A DNA stretch of 64,000 nt, taken from the NCBI GenBank assembly GCA_024362935.1, contig JANCRA010000008.1, forward strand, positions 29,258,557-29,322,556. Reading direction: 5' to 3'. The DNA is from Setophaga petechia (Eukaryota > Chordata > Aves > Passeriformes > Parulidae). The notes under the pieces were generated by a model. It was not told where the DNA came from, did not search any database, and worked only from the letters and a program-made list of their open reading frames with translations. Position numbers and translations under genes: made by a program. Within the stretch, counting starts at the first letter, position 1. Every line of letters starts with the position of its first letter. Below, piece after piece: positions 13,600 through 26,400 of the stretch.

Positions 13600-14400
13600 G
13601 CAGCCTTCCGACCACCAGGAAACCGAGGGACATCGTTCCCGGGGAGGCGGCTGGCGGGCGGCAGGGGCGCGGCACGCCCGGGAGACAAGCGGGGCGGGTT
13701 CCCTGTCCCGGGGTACCGCTCTCCGCCCCGCGGCAGCACCCGAGCCCGGCTCTTCCGCGCCGCGCCCCTCCGGGCTGGCCGGCGGCGGGGCGGGGAGGAG
13801 GGAGGAGCCGGCGGCGGAGGAGCCGTGCGGGCTTCCTGGCGGGGCAGGGCTGCCGGCGGGCGGCTGTCGCGGCGTGGGCAGGTCCTGAGAACTTCGTCGG
13901 GTCTGCCCGGGGCGGAGGCGCGCCCGTGTCCGTGAGACGGCAGCCACCGCTCGCTCGGCATGGCCGGCCGCCTCGGCCGCGGGATGTGCTGGGGCAAGCG
14001 GGGCCGGGGCTGCCGGGGCGAGGGCGCGCTGTTCGCCCTGGGGCTGCTGGCCGCCCTCGGCTTCCTCGTGTGGCGGCACGGCTCGCCGCCCCTCCACGCC
14101 GCCCGCCGCGCCCCGCCGCGGCCGCCGTCCCCCGACTCGGAACTGCTGCGGCGGCCGGTGTACGCCAAGCCGGCCCTGGACCCGGGGGCGCTGGGGGAGC
14201 TGGGCCGGGCGGTGAGGCTGGAGCTGAGCCCGGCCGAGAAGCGCCTCCAGGAGGAGAGCATCCGCCGGCACCAGATCAACATCTACCTGAGCGACCGCAT
14301 CTCGCTGCACCGCCGCCTGCCCGAGCGCTGGCATCCGCTGTGAGTACCGGCGAGGGCAGGTGGGGCCGGGGCAGGGGAGCCGTGCCTGCCGCTGCTGCTG
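13600..14400 (+). promoter_or_regulatory. GALNT12: CpG island and promoter region of GALNT12
   Basis: This is GC- and CpG-dense sequence surrounding the GALNT12 start codon and exon 1. GC boxes of the Sp1 type are visible at 13691-13699 (GGGGCGGGT) and 13787-13795 (GGGGCGGGG), about 165-270 bp upstream of the ATG. No TATA box is evident. This fits a dispersed, CpG-type promoter. Edges are approximate and the start site is not determinable here. Confidence 0.78.
13960..14339 (+). CDS. GALNT12: GALNT12 coding exon 1
   Basis: This exon encodes residues 1-126 and two bases of codon 127: cytoplasmic tail, transmembrane anchor, stem and the conserved block ending [20 protein letters not shown]. 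The donor CT|GTGAGT begins at 14340. Splicing turns the apparent in-frame stop at 14341 into intron. It lies wholly inside the CpG island, which produces longer spurious frames on both strands. Confidence 0.94.
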
Positions 14401-17400
14401 CTGTGGCTCAGAGAGCCGCTCCGGCCAACTGGAGTGTCTGCTGGCAGCGGTCAGCGCGGGGTAGTCGTGTCTCTCTCAAGTACCTCTCGCTCAGGAGCGT
14501 GAAGGCTTTTGGAAACTTTCCCATCACAAACGCTCTTGGATCACAGCGTTTGCTCTCGGAGTTAAGTTGATTGGTGACTTTGTCAGGCTGCCGCACCTAC
14601 ACAAGGCAGTACGAAGTCGCGTGTTGGTGGTGTGTGTACAGGTTGTTTCCCCACGTAGCCCTGGTAGGGTGTTTTCAGTCCTCAAGCTACGCTGCTCTGC
14701 CGTGTTTCTCCTGCTGCTGTCCCCTCCTGCTGCTGCTGTCCCCTGGGTCAGTCACCATGGGCAGCAGCATACTTTTTCAGTCACTCCCAGCTTTACAAAT
14801 GTTACGCTTCCCAGATTTCAGCTGTGCATTGTATTCAAATGTCCTAAGACACGCAGTTTAAAGGAGATTGTTTTATCAGCAGTTTTACCAGAACTGAGCT
14901 AGAAATGGTGTTCACAAAGGTGGGTGGCAGTATTTTAAAGTAGGACTATTCTTGATCTGGAATGCATTATTGCTGGGACAAGGTACATTTACTAATTACA
15001 TGTATAGTTATGACACGAGTGGCAGATAATGGCACAGGCAATTGCAAACAAAGGGTTAGATAATGTTCGATGAGGTGGCTCACGTTTACAGGCAATGGCT
15101 CAGTGCAGCTGTGAAGCCAGCGTGGCACAACAGGTCTGACTGTTGTGCACTTTCGCAAATACTCAGGGTGGCACCGTCTTGGGCTCTCCTGTGAGTGAGC
15201 TGCTGGCTGGTGAGAGGGAGGGCCAGCCATTTAAAGGGATATGCTAGCTGTCACAGCGTTGGGATGGAGCCATGGCTGCTACTGACTCTTCACTTCTGTT
15301 TCATTTGAGCTTGGCTTCAGCTGGTTTTAGTTACAACAGGTTTGCAGGATATGGTAGCAAAAAGCTGTGGAAAAAGCAGGGCTCTGGCTCTCCCGTGCAT
15401 TCACTTCACGCCCTGTGTCCTGCCCAATGTTTCACCAACTCTAATTGTAACTGCTGAATCTAAAGCATGAATCTTAGGATGGCTTTCGAAAAGTTGCAGT
15501 GCAAATGCAAAGCCTTTTGATCATAAGTTTAAGCTTGACACTAGGCTTGTTTTACTTAGTTATTATTCCCCTCTTATCAGCAGTCTGTAGACCATAGGTC
15601 AAAAAGGACCATTTAAATTTCATTTCCATGGGAAGAATTAAATCATTTCAATGAGTTATTTTGGACTTCTGCCATTTCCCTATGACACGGTCTTAGAAAA
15701 AATGGAAGGTTGCAGTTGTTGAATAGGAGACATTATAGATGGGTGTGGGTGACTATTCTAGAAATGAAAATAATTTAAATAGATTTTGCTACAACAGCAG
15801 ACCCATTTTGATTTGAATATATGGATGCTGAAATGACAAAATGTATCCAAACCAAAAGAATCACAGAAGCATCAGTGACATAATCTCAGAGATAATTGCC
15901 TTCTGAAGCTGGGGCTGTATTGTACTGTTGGCAGGTGCTTCATGCCTTTGTGCACAGTTAAATCTAAATTATGGCAAAAATGTCACAGAGCATCTCTCCA
16001 ACTCACACAGCAAATGTAAAAAACTTTCCCAAAGGCAATTTTGCAATGAAGTGTTAACTCCTTCTCTCAAGAAGGAAGACCATTTAAGAGATTGAAGTAA
16101 AAAAAACTCCATAATAATAATAAAAAAAATAAAGAATTTATCACCAAACCCAGTCCACAACCATAGAAAATGCATTGCACTTAGTTCCAAGATTAGAGGT
16201 TATACCGTTTGAAATCTCAAGTCTAGGGGAAATTTTATTTTATTTTATTTTATTTTATTTTATTTTATTTTAGGCAATGCTTGACAATTTAAGACCTTCA
16301 TTGAACATTTTGTTGATGGGTGAGGCTCCAATTATGGGAAATAAGTAGTAATAATGGTAGATGACAACTAGACTTCAGTGGTCCACCAAAATCAAGCAAA
16401 GGCTAAATTTTATATGTAATCAGTGAGACAACTTTGGTACCAGAAGGTGACAAATGCACCATTTTTTTAGTGGAGTCCCAGAAGAGAACCAGAGAACTGT
16501 GTGCTGGCAATCCTTGGATCTTTTCCAGGCATGTTATCTACAAACTGTGGTAAGGGAAAGAATTAGTAGCAGATGGGAGGGTGTGATCTGTTGAGAAAGT
16601 CAACAAGGCTTTTATCAAGGATGACGTGTCTTACAAATCTATATGAGTTCTTTGAAGGTCATAATTATATGGATAAAGAAGTGTGTTGTTACTTGATGAA
16701 TTCCTTAAACAACTGTGAAATAATGTGGAAATTCCTTGCATTTATAAATAACTGAGTAGAAGCTGTGAAGCAGTTTTGGGGGTTTTTTTTTGGGTGGGTT
16801 TTTTTCTCCGTTTTTTTTTTGTTTGGTTAGCTTTGGTTTTTGCTAGTTTTAAGGAGCGAAGATAAAGTCCCACAGAAATCTGTGGTGGACTCAGTGCAGT
16901 TCAACTTACAGCATGGCTTTTATAAAGAAGTGACTAATTTACAGGTCTTCAGCCTGAAAGATAGGTGGCCTGCTGGAAGTTTATCTCCTGCAGGATTCCT
17001 GCAATACATGGTTGATGCATGAAAATGGATAAAGCAAATTCTGCCACCTCCCTGTTCCAAAAATCCATTTCCTGTAAAGCCTAGTCCATCCACTAGAAAA
17101 TTTAAATCAAATATTCAGCAGGTATTGACAGATACTATGCCTGGAGACTCTGTTCTGGGCTATGGGCTTTTGGTCTGTTTCAGCATATTCTTGTGTGTGT
17201 GGAGGCAATCTGGAAATTTTAGATACTAAAAAAAATGGGAGAATAAAAGGGAAACAGAGACAACATTACCACTACCTGGGTCCCCCAATGCTCCTTTTGA
17301 TGTTAATGTCCTCCCACACTGATCAATAAATCAACTCTTTGTGTGTGAATTGGTGAAAACATTTGAATCCAATGAAAACTAGAGTTTTGCTAATAAGATA

Positions 17401-20400
17401 GAGACTATCTGAGCCAGTAAGCTGTAAAATGTGATATGCAAAATGATTGCACAAGGTGTTGCTGTGTCAGAAACTCATGCCAAAAATCTTTTCCTACTGC
17501 TGCATGTTGTACATCCTGGACCTGCCATGGGAACAGAGGTGTGGCAGGTGTTTGCTAGTATCTATGTCTGGTAATACTGTACAGGAAGAGGAGTTTGGCT
17601 GAGATTACTCTCACAAATAATGTATTGATTGATGATATTTGACTATGAGTCCAAGAGGTTTCCTATATAGATCTTTCTCCTACTAATATATTCCTCACAG
17701 TGAAAACATTCAGAAAGTTGTTGTTGCTTCTTGTTCCCACCACTGTATCTTGCTTTTTGTGATGACTGATTCTGTTTCTATTGACCCACAGACCCAAAGA
17801 ACTTGACAATTGTTTCCTTTATATAATTTCTGCTTCCTTTAACTATCTGAGCTTGACATCAGCAACTGAAAATGTGTTTCATCACACAGAGTTTGTTTAG
17901 TTTTATTGAAGGTATACATATAAACAAATAAACATTATGTATAAATAATCTATTAAAATGTCCATTTGGAGGAATCTTATGGATAAGAATGTAAGTTACT
18001 AAATGATGATACAGTTTGTACAAGGCTAGAAGTGAAATAAGCCGTAGGGTCAGAGAAGGATGGAGGTTAGAAAGAATCTTTGAGGTGTCTAGTCCAACTT
18101 TGAAGCCTCCAAAGATGGAGATTCAATAACATTTGAACACTTCTCTACATACAACATCACTGCCACAGTGATTTATTTTTATTGTTGTCCCCTGATCGTA
18201 AGGTTGTCTGATTGGCTCCGCTTGTTTTCCCAACATCTACCCTTCATTTCTTGAGTTTGTACTCATAAAGGGAGCAACAATTATAGGAGGTTAAAACCAG
18301 CAAGTGTCTTCTGTCAGACTTTGACTTACTGAGGGCCCTCTTGGGGCTGATGCCCTGTAAGTGGGTGTGATGAGCTTGGGGCCATGGGTTTGGCTGCTGC
18401 TGCTGCTGCTCTGCCTTCTTCCCCCTGCAACAACACATCAGCATTGTGTCCCATGGGGCTTCTCCTTGTGTGCTTGTTGTACAGGACTGTAGGGCTAGGC
18501 AAAAAACTGATATGTTCTCTTAGCCTTTTACAGCTTATTACAATGTGTTAGAATTACGTTTCCAGTTTTTCTACCTGAGTTCTTTTAGATTAAGGGCTAT
18601 TTTCAAGCATTGTTTCAGATTTGAGGCATTCTACTTTTTCTTTCTGTATTACAGTAGGGATGCATTGGTCACTTATTTTGGGGATAGTTTCTGTAGAAGC
18701 ACACAAGTTGCCTTTCAGCTGACTCTTGGTACAAAAGGAGCAAGTCAGGACTAGGCACTTTTGTGCTGACTCAGCATTTCATGTTTTCTCTTTCATGGTA
18801 GAAGCCTGATTCAGCCCTTGGGACTCATTTTACTTGTGATCACAAGCAAATGGAGTTTTAATTCTTTCCGGTCTTTCCTAAGTAGCCACAAAAGCCCCCA
18901 AAATATTGAATGTGGTCTGCATAGTATTTTTCAGCTATTAAAAAAAAAGTTTTAGAGGTTTGTTCTTTAATTCTAGGTAATCTTTTGTGTTTTGGAGAGA
19001 TTCTTTATATATATTTTTTTTTATATCTGTGATTTTATGTTCCCATGCTTTGTGTCTGATCAGGAGACGCAGCACACGACTTCTTACAAACTAAGGCTTT
19101 GCATTAAACACCTAAGACTGTGTTTTGTATAGTAGTTTTGGAACACTGTGGTCACTTGTTTGGTGTTAGGATTTTTTTGATTCGATTTCTGAGCTTTTTG
19201 GAAATATGTAATTGGTTACTAGTAACAATATTAATTATAATATCTTTTAGTCATTACTTTAGTGTTAGTTGGCAGGATTTCTTACATATATAGACAGACT
19301 TTAGACCTTCAAAGCAATGTTTCTCTAGGACATTTCATTCTTTCCTCAGACAGTAAGTGGGGTAAAAATAATTCTTCATTATAGCTGTTTTTTTGGTGGT
19401 TTTTGTTTGTTTGTTTTGGGGTTTTTTGGGTTGTTTGTTTGTTTTTACTTTTTTTTAAATAAAAAGACTTGCATTTTATAGGAGTACAAAATGAAGCAAT
19501 GCTTCCACTATTGCTTTGATATTCAGGATATTTTGCTACTTTTGTTTCCTGTCATCTGTAAAAATGTGTCACTTTTCATTGTCATGATACTTTTAACAAC
19601 ACCCAGCAAATATTTTCCAGAAGAGTTCACATGATTATTTTTCACCGTTTTCCTTTCCAGCTTCTGGTAGACTTCCTCAGCTTCCTTTGACATCTAGATT
19701 ATTGCTTGGTTTCAGCTGATTTAATTTTTAAATTGAAAAAGTTCCCAGATCAGTGATTGATAGTAAGCAAAAATTGATTTTTAAAAAAAATTCAAAAGCT
19801 GCTTTCATTTAAACAATTGTCTATAAGGATCAGGTGCATCCACACCTTATTTGTAGTGATGAATACAATAGCTTCTTTCAGTTATGGCTTTCCAAAATAT
19901 ATTTTCTTGTTGTGAATCAAATTACTCACACTAAAGTAAGTTTTTGAATGTAGATGTAGGAAATAGTATGTCTCTGTGGAAAGGTTAGGTGTATCTCACT
20001 ATGGTGGAAGAAAAGTGAAAACATTTGAGCAAAATGCAACCACTGTTTCAGTTCAGCAAAATAAAATAAAAATCAAGTGGGTTTCCCCACTGTCACATGC
20101 AGAATTTCCTTCTCATCTGCACATCCAGAATCTGGATCAGTTAGGAAATTCTGTAGTATTTCTCTAACAATTTGGAATTAGGAGGTTCTATGGATTTCCT
20201 AAATTTGTGGATTTTAGGATACAGACTTAGTAAATTCTATTATTTAATCTTTCTAGACATTTATTTCTTAATATGTTTTTAATCTGTCTTAAAGAGATTT
20301 GCTTTCTGCGCCTTGTCCTTCACAACCCCCAATTTCTTAACAAACATTTTCTTCTTTTTCAGACTTTGTGTCTTTCTTTCTTGCTTCTCACAATGTTTGT

Positions 20401-23400
20401 ATACAAGGCAGTACAGCCCATTATTATGTGAAATCTTAATACAGCTTTTGGCAGTCAGTCTTGTCAGTACATTCTTGTCATTGGGAGAATCATTCTGTAG
20501 AACATTAAATAACCCAAAAAACTGTTTCACAATCAAACCAGCCTCTGTTTCCAGAGACTTGATCATATCACAGTGTTGTGGCCTGTAAAGGGATGGTTTC
20601 TCTAACATGGTTTGTTTCAGCAGATATAATTTAGGGAGCTTTTAGCCAGCCTGCTTGGTTGGGACAAGCAGTAGGGAAGTGTAGGCCAGCATCCTGAACT
20701 CACCTGTGTAAGTGTTCCAGCCTTGCCCCAAATTATCTGGCCATTTTTCCAATTATTGGCACTTTGCTGCTGTGTGCTTTGCTACTCACTCCAAGACACA
20801 CCTTCTGTAAACTCTCAATGCCTTTTTCCGCAATTGTTGAACATGTGGCTTGTGTAGGTGTGTAAAACCAGGTGGAGACTCTCCATGCCCAGATAAACTT
20901 TTAAAATTTCTTTTTAATTAAAAAAAAAAAAAGGAAAATCCCTGAATTGGCAGTTGGATCAAGGTAGTCTTATGTGAGAAAATAAATTTGGCATGGAAAG
21001 TTGGGTAGTGTTTGGAGGAGATGAGAATAATGTTTATTATATCCTTTAATTCCACTGGAGGTGTTGCACTTTTGTATCCCAGGCTTTGGGAGGTGTTGCT
21101 TTTGGCTCGTGTGCTGCATTTTATCCATAGATTACTCTCCCACACAGAGGGGTGAGGAGTGGATGTTCAACTATATATTCAACCTGGAGTAAGGGACATG
21201 GCCTTGGTAACTGTGGGGTGGCTTAGAAACCAGTGCTGCCAGCGGTGTCATGCAGCGGGGCTTGGGGTGCTTGTGGATGGATGTGCAGAACTCCAAGCTG
21301 CAGCTTGGGCACAAGTAGAAAAGAGGATAGAAGATCCCAGTATTGCTGTGTCCTGTGCCATGGCTTTGGGAAAGTGAGAGAAGGAGGTGCTTTCTCTTGG
21401 GTGAAGGTACTTGGCAGATTCCAATGCCCACATTGCTGCCTCTGCAGGTTATGGAGTGGGAGTGAAGATGGTGAAACTAGATTGAGATGGCCATGGATGC
21501 TGCCATTCATCCCCATCAGCCTCATTTATTGCAGCCCACAAAATGCCCCTTTTGAGCACACCTCTTACTGAAAGAGCAGTTTAAGTTGGTGTTTTAGCTG
21601 CTCAAATTAGGAAGAGGAAAGGAGGCTGTGAAGTGGGTCAGCATGTCTATGGTCCATCACAACAAACCCAGCCAACCTGGTTCCTAGCCCCCCATGTGAA
21701 AGCCAGCCTGGAGTAGAACCTTGGCAGTGTTTTCCAGGTGACACTGGGATAGGGCGTATATGTCACCTACTGTAGTCACATAAATCAAGTTAAATAATTC
21801 AGCTTCAGCAGTGACACTTGCTGTTTTGCATTTCTTGAGAAAAGCTGCACAATCCTGAAGTTGCCTGGGGCATTCAGATTGAAACTTCAAAACCAAAACT
21901 TACACAGTATACCTTCTGAAAGCATTAAATAATTGATGAGCAGTTTGTGTTCTTAACAAATCTTTGAAAACTCAGAGAACATTGTTAAAATATAAATAAC
22001 TGTGCATATAGAAAATCAATTTTGGCGATTGAAAGTCTGTTTTCCCTTTCTGTATCATTGTCACAGTTGTGGTGAAAGTCTCAAGTAAGAGCATGTCAGC
22101 AACCATTCCTAATTAACTCATGGCAGTGCGCCCAGTGTGCACACATTCATGCTCTCTCCTTGTGTATAGATACACATCTCTTAGAGAAACAGCTCTTTAC
22201 AAAGAAATAAATTGAGTGATTACATTAATTGACACAAATGTTCTTGAAAACAGCCCATTTAATTTTGTTTAGGCATTTCCTGAGTGATGTCTCCTTGGTT
22301 TCTAATAAATAACCTATTGTAAAACTTGCTAACAGGAGACTGTGTAGTGTAGTAGAGTCCAAGGTTAATTTATTAAACTTGTCAGCTGTTTACTCTCGGT
22401 TAGACTGTGATTTAAAAATGCAGTGTAAAAGAGGCAAAACCAAAACCCCACAGGAATTTGGATGTGTGAGGATGCACTTTTATGTGTTTGGCTTCAGTCT
22501 GCATTTTGTGGACTTAGATGTTTGAGTAGAAGCTGTAGTGAAACATAGAGAAAGGGCAGTACATAGTGAACATGGTTTTGTGTTCAGGAACATACCAGCA
22601 TTATTTTCTCTTTCTTCCCATTGAGAGATTTAAAGATTTATAGATAAATACATTAAGAATTCTAAAATATAGGTGTTGTCTTAGTGTAAATTGATGAGAA
22701 ATGCCAGAAGACAAAGCTTTTGTTTGTTTTATGCCTGTCTTATGCCACACTGATCAAGTAGGAGTGTCCCTGGAACACCCACCCAGTGTGGCAGAAAGTG
22801 TCTCAGGGAAATGAAGGATGATGCAGAAGCAGGATGATGCTGAAGCATTGTATTGTCCCCATCTGCTCCTTGGAAGATGGCTGGTGCAGTCCTGGCCATG
22901 TTTTGTCTGTCACTACTGTGCGCAAGGCAGACATATTGGTCTCCTCGAGCCAGGTCTCATAAGCTCTTGGAGATCTATTTCATACCCAAGATAGCTGAGG
23001 TACCTTAGAAGGCATAAAATCAGCAGGATAGCTTCTGTAGTAGTGTTGGAAACAAAAAAGTTTTAATAAAAGGCAAAATAACCAAACTCTTTAGAGAGAA
23101 AAACTGAGCCAGGTGCAAGAGGTTCTTGCTCCTGGTAAAACACTGCACAAAAGCGATTACTTTCTTTGTTCTCTTCTTTTTCTGGTTAATTGCCCAGGTG
23201 GGATTTTTTGGCTTCTGTCCAATTGGCTATCCTTTAGTTTGAGGTGAAGTCCCCCAGGTCCTATGAGGTGCCTTTTTCGCTAATTGAGGCAAGAAACTTC
23301 TAGGGTTTTTTCCTTTTTAAGGAGACAAAGGATAGTTTTGTCACTCTGTCAACAGGGGGCACATTCCTACACGAGGCTTCTGCTTGTGCATTTTCTAGTG

Positions 23401-26400
23401 AATCTGCAGAGAGCAGGAGTGACCAGAGGGCAGAGACTGAGCAGGTGTCACTCCTTTGCATTGCCATGCCTGCTGTGGCTTATTCATTATATACCAGTGT
23501 TTGTCAGTGAAATCTGAGTCTGTTTAGAGCTATATGCATGTATTTTGTTGCCTCTAGTAAAACCTCTTGGATGTGTTGGCAACAGGTTTTTCCTCAGTGA
23601 CTGATCCTGGTATCTGATAACTGTTACCAAAATCAGGTTGACTAGAGATATGTGTACTTCTCCAAAAAAAAATGAACCCACCCAACATGTGCAACATGCC
23701 ATTTTTAATTTAGGTAATTGTTTATTTTAAAACACAAATGACAAAATTATTACAAAACAGTAAAGTTCCTGTGATGGAATAAGATAAGGAGAATTGTGAA
23801 GGAATGTTGGACTTCAAATGCATCTGCATTTATTTTCCATGTTTGGAACTGTCTCGTTTACAGGCAACTAATTTCCTTCTGTCTATGTTATGTTTTTACC
23901 AACCATTTGGTAGTTATGATGACTAGGTTCCAAGTGATGTATCACAGCCAGTGGAAGGGACGACATTTAACTTTTTTCATAGAAAAGTTAAGGAATGTTC
24001 CATAATCAAGCCTCTATAGACAAGAGGGACCCGCTGAGGTCTCTTGGGCTGTGCTGGATCAATGGCTTAAGGAGGGTGAGGCACATTGCCTTCTAGATCT
24101 GTCTTTATGGACCTGCAGGACTCAGATGATCAGCTCAAAGGTAGTTTTTAGGATGAATAATGTGAGATGCAATTAATACTGTCTTAACATAATCCTCTCT
24201 ATTGGAAAGGACAGTGTTATGGGTTTGAGGGTGGCACTAAAGAGTGCCCTACTCAGAAGCTGAAAGCAGGTTGCAGTATAGTATGCATAAATAGACGTTC
24301 CCAGTGTGTGCAAAAATGTATTTTGGGACTGCTGTCACCAGTTGCTGTTATTTTAACGGCATACTGTAATTGTTATGCATTTGTTTTTCTGAATAATCCA
24401 AAAGTAGGAGTGAAATGATTCAGTTGGAAAGTGGAGCTGGGATACTTGGCTGACACATGGATAGTAAAACTACATCTTGAAGTTTGCAAGCGTGAATACA
24501 GAAGATGGGCTGCTCAGGCGCTTCTGTGGTAAACAGGAATTGAGGAATGGAAAATATGAGTTATGACCACTAGGCTTTCAATCAGGTTTTGTACTTGTAG
24601 TGGGCTTTTTGAAATTTTTATATCTTGTGAAGTGGTAATGTTTAGTGTCCATATGCATGCTACTTAATTGTTATTCAGCAACACTGCCAAGCATTTCCAT
24701 TTCAGGGATTCATTAGCTTTTTAAAGATTTTTTTCTGCTATAATTTTTCCAGGGTTTAAATGCTTTGGGTTTGTAATCTCCCGAATGGGATTAATTTTTA
24801 AGGCTTAGTGAAACTCTTTCATTACAGAAAGATAAGGAAAAGTGTGCTTCACTTTAGCAGCACTGTTTGAGACTGCTAACAGTTGAGATCTTCTAGCAAT
24901 TTAGCAAGAAATATGTCTTGGAAATAATATCTGAGATAAACATGCAAATCTGCACAGAAGTTGAACAATATGGGTGGGAATTTTTTTGTTTTCTTTTGTT
25001 TTGTTTTTGGTTTTTTAATAAGGACTTCAGGGTACTGCTCAGGTCAGAGTGGCAGTGCTGGCCAGCAGCCTGCCCTGCTACCACTGTGGGTCACTTCTCT
25101 TCACTCCTGTGCTGTCTTCCACCACTGAACTGGTAAATTAAACCCATTTTTTAGTGCTAGCCTCTTTCTTGACTTTGGAAACCTAAGAAACGTGTGTTCT
25201 GGTATGTCTTGTAGTAGGCTGACCTTTTCCTGCAGTGTGGGGTGTGCTCAAGGAAGGAGGCAGCAATGCACTGTGAATCACAAATAGTGTGGGGATTGCC
25301 TTGCTCTGTGCCAAATTATGTTTTCCATCTCCAGCATGAAATTTCAGGCAAATCCGTTGAAGTCTTTAATCTATAATTAGACTTATAAGCTTCTTTAGAC
25401 CTTTTGGGTTTCCTTTCTTTAAATGGAATACAGCATTTTTTTCCCATGAATCTTCCTGACATATTTTTCAAATAATGCTTTCCTGGTGTTTTTTTTTTGT
25501 TTTTTTTTTTTTTTTAATTTATTTATATTTTCCTTCAGCTTTCTAAACTGAGTATGTAGAGATCCTATTTCCATCAAGAAATGAACTCAAAATTACCTGG
25601 TACAATATTAATTTTTTTTCCTGGCAGTACTGAGCAGAAATGTTTTTCAGCGGGCTAAATTAAATATGTATTTCTAAAATTGGATTCATACAGTGGGTTT
25701 TTCTGCATTACAATTAAAAAAGTTAATTAAAATGTCACTCATCACTCCTTTTTATGTGTCAATACATGAATGTCTGGCTAAATAAATCAATTCTGTCACC
25801 AGGTGTTGATGTGAGACAGTTCCTCTGTGAAAGCCCCTCAGGATAAGTTACAGCCTGGAGGGACAGGCACTCTTGTACTTCACTACATCAGTGTGTGTGT
25901 CTATGTGTACTACCTATGTATATATGCATATATATGTATATGTGCAACACGTATGCACACATGTTGTCACAGGGCATTCCTGTCATGTTTGAGAAGCAGC
26001 CTTTGAGTGCCTCCATTGCCTGAGTGTCATTTGTCCTGTTGCTTCCTCATTTTCACATATTTATTACAGAACTACTCTACAGACGTTTTATTTCCTTCAT
26101 AAGAGTTTTAATATTAGGCATAATCAGATTCAGATTTTTTTTCTTTCTGTACAACTGATCTTAATAGATACTGTCTAATCTCCAAAGAAACATATAAACC
26201 TTTTTTAATTGCAGACACAGCAGACATAAATAGTTTGTTAAACTATTCTCCATGTGCTATAGGTAAGCAGTTTGCATCTAATATAATTTTCTTAGTGTTT
26301 TGGGAAATTTTTGTGCCCCTAAATTGACCTAAAGTATTTTCCTGTTGCATTTTCTACTGATCAGTTTTAATTTCCCTTTTCAGCTCCCCATAGCACATGT

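Noticed and set aside
14340..14343. Apparent stop codon ending GALNT12 exon 1 as a complete 127-residue protein
   Set aside because: The bases form the GTGAGT donor, and splicing to 27381 restores the frame into the conserved [10 protein letters not shown] segment.
13342..14570. Long overlapping open frames (up to 358 residues) on both strands around GALNT12 exon 1
   Set aside because: They are Ala/Pro/Arg/Gly-rich translations of a CpG island, which lacks stop codons. Only the frame starting at 13960 matches a known protein and has a splice donor in the right phase.
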